Origin: Antiquaquibacter metalliresistens
GTDB taxonomy: Bacteria > Actinomycetota > Actinomycetes > Actinomycetales > Microbacteriaceae
DNA: 64,000 bases
Reading direction: 5' to 3'
Assembly (NCBI RefSeq): GCF_029211225.1
Contig: NZ_JARGEM010000002.1
Location: forward strand, 62,001-126,000
The notes under the pieces are model-generated. The model was not told the origin of the DNA. It was given only the letters and a program-made list of their open reading frames with translations, and searched no databases. Both the position numbers and the translations under genes were made by a program. This document shows, piece by piece, positions 61,041-64,000 of the stretch. How positions within the stretch are numbered: the first letter of the stretch is position 1; the number at the start of each line of letters is the position of its first letter.

Positions 61041-62002
61041 GCGTATCTCCCCCAGTTCGCGGATGCCTGCTGCCGCCCGTCGGCGTCGACCAGCAGGGCC
61101 GCCGCACCGACCTCCGGCAGCCAGGCGAGGTAGTCCGCGGCCGGCCTCAGGAACCCGGACTTGGCGAGGGCCTCGGCGCGAGCACCGGTCGCCGCGATGA
61201 CCGTCGCGGTGGCGGTGACCGTCGCCGCGCTCGCTCCTTCGCGCGGGTCGATCAGGTGGTGACGTTCGCCCTGCGGGGTCGCGAATCGCCGCTTCAGTCT
61301 GCTGGAGGTGACGATCGCGCCCCGCGCGATGCGCACCGTGGTGAGGTGGCGCGCGGTGTCGAACGGGTTCTCGACGCCGAGCAGCCATGCCACCCCGTCG
61401 GGCGCGCGCCCGGCGACGACCACGTCGCCGGCGAGCTCGACCATCGCACCGAGGGCGCCCTCCGCGAGCGCGAACTCGCTCACCAGGTCGGCGGCGAGGC
61501 CCTTGCCGATGCCGCCGGCATCCAGCGTGGTGCCGAGCGGCATCGTCACGAGGGTGCCGTCGATGTCGATGCCGTCGAGCCGTCCGGGTGCGCGGGCGCT
61601 GTGCGGCAGTTCGGTCACGATGTCCGGCGCGACCGCCGAGGCGGCGTAGCCGGCTTCGATGACCAGGGGCAACAGGGTGGGGTCGAAATCGCCGTCGGTG
61701 AGCGCGGCGCCGTCGCGCATCGCCTCGATCAGGCGCACGGTGAGCGGATCCACCTCGGTCGGGCGACCCTCCGCCCAGTTCAGCCGCCAGACGTCGCTGA
61801 CGGGCAGGAACCGGCTCCATTTCTCCTCGCAGCGATCCGCGAGCCGGAAGGCCGCATCCAGCAGTGCCTCGGATGCCCCGACCAGGCTGATCGTCGCGTG
61901 CCCGCCCATGAGCGGCCGACGCTGCGAGATCACCTCGGGCTGCGAACCGGCGGCGAGGTGGAACGCCGTGATCGCGTCGCGCGCGATCGGGTCGTACGGC
62001 AC
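61037..62002 (-). CDS. apbE: FAD:protein FMN transferase (ApbE family)
   Basis: 321 residues from ATG 62002. MGGHATISL, GDFDPTL, LDAGGIGKGLAADLV and the HHLIDPREG stretch with late ATVTATATVIAATGARAEALAK are ApbE hallmarks. It transfers FMN from FAD to threonine or serine in target proteins outside the membrane in many bacteria; no signal peptide is evident here. It is co-translated with the oxidoreductase. No FMN-binding-domain target is encoded in the visible operon. Confidence 0.92.
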   Translation of the reverse strand: MPYDPIARDAITAFHLAAGSQPEVISQRRPLMGGHATISLVGASEALLDAAFRLADRCEEKWSRFLPVSDVWRLNWAEGRPTEVDPLTVRLIEAMRDGAALTDGDFDPTLLPLVIEAGYAASAVAPDIVTELPHSARAPGRLDGIDIDGTLVTMPLGTTLDAGGIGKGLAADLVSEFALAEGALGAMVELAGDVVVAGRAPDGVAWLLGVENPFDTARHLTTVRIARGAIVTSSRLKRRFATPQGERHHLIDPREGASAATVTATATVIAATGARAEALAKSGFLRPAADYLAWLPEVGAAALLVDADGRQQASANWGRYA

Positions 62003-62341
62003 TCAGCCACCCGACCCGCCCGTGGTGCCGCTCGGCTGCGCCGGGGCGGGGGCGGGTTGGGGCTCGACGACCGGGGCTGGTGCGGGGGCAGGGGCCGGGG
62101 CCTCCACGACGGGGGCCTCCACCGCCGGGGCTTCGACCACCGGCGCGGGTGCCGGCACCGCCTCCGGCGGCACCTCGGCCGCCGGGGCGTCGGAGGTGCC
62201 GACACCGCGCGGCGCGACATCCGTGGCCGTCTCCTGCGCCGTCGCCGCGTTCTGGAACCCGACCACACCGCCGACGAGCGCGAACGTGGAGAGCAGCCCC
62301 ACCAGGGTGCGGCTGCCTCCCGCCGGTCGCGACTTAGTCAT
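62003..62341 (-). CDS. Small Pro/Ala-rich secreted or membrane-anchored protein
   Basis: 112 residues from ATG 62341, which overlaps the stop of the preceding small-protein gene by 8 bp. An N-terminal membrane segment (about residues 12-35) is followed by a low-complexity tail of Val-Glu-Ala-Pro repeats (PVVEAPAVEAPVVEAP) ending in a Gly-rich stretch. Probably extracytoplasmic and disordered. It is encoded directly before apbE. Confidence 0.7.
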   Translation of the reverse strand: MTKSRPAGGSRTLVGLLSTFALVGGVVGFQNAATAQETATDVAPRGVGTSDAPAAEVPPEAVPAPAPVVEAPAVEAPVVEAPAPAPAPAPVVEPQPAPAPAQPSGTTGGSGG

Positions 62342-62711
62342 CGTCCCCGGACTCGTCCTCGTGCTCGGCGCTGTCGTCGTGGCCGTCGTCGTCGTAGCTG
62401 TCGTCGTCACCGTCGTCGTCGCTCGTGTTGCTCTGCGAAGGCGACGGCACACCGCCGGTCGAATCGCCGTCGTCGTCGACGCTGCCGTCACCGCGCAGCC
62501 CGTTGTCGTCGTCGGCACCGGGGGTGGGGGTCGAGCTCGGTGTGGGGCTCGTGGTCGGGCTCGGGGTCGACGTGGGCACGAGCACGTCCGTGGCCTGCCC
62601 GATGGTGCCCTGATTGAAGGCGGCGAGCGTCGCCCCGTTCACGGCCATGGCGGCGCCCGTCGTGGCGAGCACACCGATGATGGAGAGAGCGATGATGGCT
62701 GGAGTCTTCAT
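62334..62711 (-). CDS. Small acidic secreted protein, first gene of redox operon
   Basis: 125 residues. A signal/membrane segment (residues ~5-25) is followed by VNGATLAAFNQGTIGQAT, a Thr/Pro/Ser linker and a very acidic tail (about 40 Asp/Glu). The NGAT motif just outside the membrane vaguely resembles the (S/T)GAT sites flavinylated by ApbE, but no FMN_bind domain surrounds it, so this is speculative. The acidic tail could bind cations. It is divergent from the response regulator with direct-repeat sites between. Confidence 0.7.
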   Translation of the reverse strand: MKTPAIIALSIIGVLATTGAAMAVNGATLAAFNQGTIGQATDVLVPTSTPSPTTSPTPSSTPTPGADDDNGLRGDGSVDDDGDSTGGVPSPSQSNTSDDDGDDDSYDDDGHDDSAEHEDESGDDD

Positions 62712-62739
62712 GCCTCCACGCTAGAAGTGCGTCGTCGAA

Positions 62740-62778
62740 GACGAATCTGGCGAACATCCAAGATTCGTCCAAGATCCG
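62740..62778. promoter_or_regulatory. Probable response-regulator binding repeats
   Basis: Direct repeats TCCAAGATTCG (62757-62767) and TCCAAGATCCG (62768-62778) have the 11-bp period expected for OmpR-family dimers, and a perfect 9-bp inverted repeat GACGAATCT/AGATTCGTC (62740-62769) overlaps them. They lie between the divergent redox operon and the response-regulator gene. Confidence 0.65.
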
Positions 62779-62821
62779 CGGCCTGCTCCGAGAACCGGCG
62801 CCTCGCGACCACAATTGACCC

Positions 62822-63493
62822 ATGCGGGTACTGGTCGTGGAGGATGACGCTTCCGTCGCCGACGGCATCCTCGACGGTCTCGCCCAGGCCAGCATCGAAG
62901 CACGCCACGTGAGCACCGGTGCCGCGGGACTCGAGTCGCTGACCGACTACGCCCCGGACCTGGTGCTGCTCGACCTCGGACTGCCCGACATGGATGGCAC
63001 CGAGGTGTGCCGCAGCATGCGTGCCCGCTCACAGACGCCGATCATCGTCGTGAGCGCGCGCGACGACGAGATCGACCGGGTGCTCGCGCTCGAGATGGGT
63101 GCGGACGACTACGTCGTCAAGCCGTTCGGCATGCGCGAACTGGTGGCGCGCATCCGTGCCGTCTCGAGGCGCACGGCCGCGCCCGCGCCGGATGCCACGC
63201 CGCAACGGGTCTTCGGACCGCTCGTCATCGACTCCCGCACCCAGAAGGTGACCCTGGATGGCGCGCCGATCCACCTCACCGCCAAGGAGTTCGAGTTGCT
63301 GCTGTACCTCAGCGACGACCCCGGCGCGGTGTTCCGACGCACCGAGATACTGCACGACGTGTGGTCGACCAACTGGTACGGCACGACGAAGACGCTCGAC
63401 GCGCACATCGCGGCGATTCGCAAGAAGCTCGGTCACCCGGGATGGATCGAGTCGGTGCGCGGGGTCGGCTTCCGCTTCGGTGAGCCGACGTGA
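62822..63493 (+). CDS. OmpR/PhoB-family response regulator
   Basis: 223 residues. The receiver domain has the acidic pocket VEDD, phospho-acceptor Asp in LVLLDLGLPD, conserved Ser in VVSARD and Lys in VVKPFG. The C-terminal winged helix (HLTAKEFELLLYLSDDPGAVFRRTEIL ... TLDAHIAAIRKKLG) is OmpR-type. It is coupled to the following kinase gene by a GTGA overlap and probably controls the divergent ApbE operon through the repeats at 62740-62778. Confidence 0.95.
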   Translation: MRVLVVEDDASVADGILDGLAQASIEARHVSTGAAGLESLTDYAPDLVLLDLGLPDMDGTEVCRSMRARSQTPIIVVSARDDEIDRVLALEMGADDYVVKPFGMRELVARIRAVSRRTAAPAPDATPQRVFGPLVIDSRTQKVTLDGAPIHLTAKEFELLLYLSDDPGAVFRRTEILHDVWSTNWYGTTKTLDAHIAAIRKKLGHPGWIESVRGVGFRFGEPT

Positions 63494-64000
63494 AGTGGCG
63501 CCTCGTCGCGGCCCTGATCGCCACGACCCTGCTCGTGATCCTGGTGCAGGACGTGCCGCTGAGCTTCACCCTGCGCGACGTGCAGCACGACAACATCATC
63601 ACCGGACTCGAGCGCGACGCCTTCGTGCTCGCGGGGCGCAGCGAGGAGGCGCTCGAGGAGCCCAGCGCCGAGTCGAACGCGCTCATCACCGAGATCGCCC
63701 AGCGCTACCGGGAGAAGAGCGGTGCACGGGTGATCCTCGTCGACGCCGAGGGCATCGCGATCGTCACGAGCGACGCCGACGACTCGAGGCTGGGCGCCTC
63801 GTATCTGTCGCGGCCGGAGATCGAAGCGGCACTCGGCGGTGAGATCGCCACCGGCACGCGGTATTCCACGACGCTGCAGCAGGAGCTGCTCTACGTGACC
63901 GTGCCCGTGCTGAGCGGGGAGCGCGTGCTCGGCGCGGTTCGGCTGACCTACCCGGCGCAGGTCGTCGAGGATGCCGTGGCGCGGCAGCTCGGACAGCTCT
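63490..64000 (+). CDS. Sensor histidine kinase, N-terminal part (runs off window)
   Basis: GTG 63490 overlaps the regulator stop (GTGA). The visible 170 residues have an N-terminal membrane helix (about residues 5-20), then an extracytoplasmic sensor domain of the CitA/DcuS-PAS-like type (RYREKSGARVILVDAEGIAIVTSDAD ... YSTTLQQELLYVTVPVLSGERVLGAVRLTYP). The second membrane helix, HAMP and catalytic domains lie beyond the window. Partner of the OmpR-type regulator. Confidence 0.9.
   Translation, partial: MKWRLVAALIATTLLVILVQDVPLSFTLRDVQHDNIITGLERDAFVLAGRSEEALEEPSAESNALITEIAQRYREKSGARVILVDAEGIAIVTSDADDSRLGASYLSRPEIEAALGGEIATGTRYSTTLQQELLYVTVPVLSGERVLGAVRLTYPAQVVEDAVARQLGQL

Overview
The window is high-GC DNA (roughly 70%) with dense, often overlapping genes (ATGA/GTGA junctions), GTG starts, LAxTG-type sortase signals and a gene repertoire (GalU, FmdB, MscL, CHAP proteins, DUF4011 protein, CUT1 sugar ABC operon) that fits an actinobacterium, most likely a member of the Microbacteriaceae. 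The family assignment is inferred from gene content and style; no marker gene was compared.

Layout. 0-6.5 kb: minus-strand operon of two ABC ATPases and two large FtsX-type permeases. 6.6-12.2 kb: small membrane protein, degenerate SGNH-GAF protein, tRNA-Ala(CGC) with a 27-bp terminator hairpin, membrane protein, GNAT, galU, 5-formyl-THF cyclo-ligase, FmdB-type zinc ribbon and mscL. 12.2-19.5 kb: beta-glucoside utilisation operon (GH1, solute-binding lipoprotein, two permeases, GH5, ROK regulator) behind a consensus promoter in an AT-rich island. 19.7-27.3 kb: DUF4011-like protein with an altered P-loop, coiled-coil membrane protein, ribokinase and an LAATG surface protein. 27.5-37.4 kb: AraC regulator divergent from three SDRs and an NhaA-thioredoxin fusion, GerW-like protein, PadR plus AarF/ABC1 kinase, esterase divergent from a TetR regulator, and a small membrane protein.

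37.4-56.8 kb is the accessory region. A Fic gene with a palindromic operator sits beside tRNA 3'-end scars. Next comes a ~17.4-kb integrated element bounded by a 12-bp core (39387-39398 and 56795-56806). The core lies in the anticodon arm of a host tRNA-Arg(CCT): the 3' half is at the left boundary and the 5' half at the right. A complete second tRNA-Arg(CCT), about 100 bp inside the left end, appears to replace the broken gene. A tyrosine integrase lies at the right end, and matching paired GTATCAAC repeats at both ends look like integrase arm sites. The cargo is a 3'-truncated secreted protein joined tail-to-tail to a truncated MobF relaxase, a 2,856-residue DUF11-repeat surface protein (LAYTG), an RCC1-propeller surface protein (LAYSG), and an ECF sigma factor fused to a zinc anti-sigma-like motif, hydrophobic segments and a DUF11-like domain. 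The two surface genes share an ECF-like promoter (AAGGATC, 12 bases, CGTCTATT), which suggests a self-contained surface-display module run by the fused sigma factor.

56.8-64.0 kb returns to backbone: tandem CHAP proteins, an HNH endonuclease, and a membrane flavo-oxidoreductase/ApbE/small secreted protein operon divergent from an OmpR-type regulator and a histidine kinase cut by the window end.
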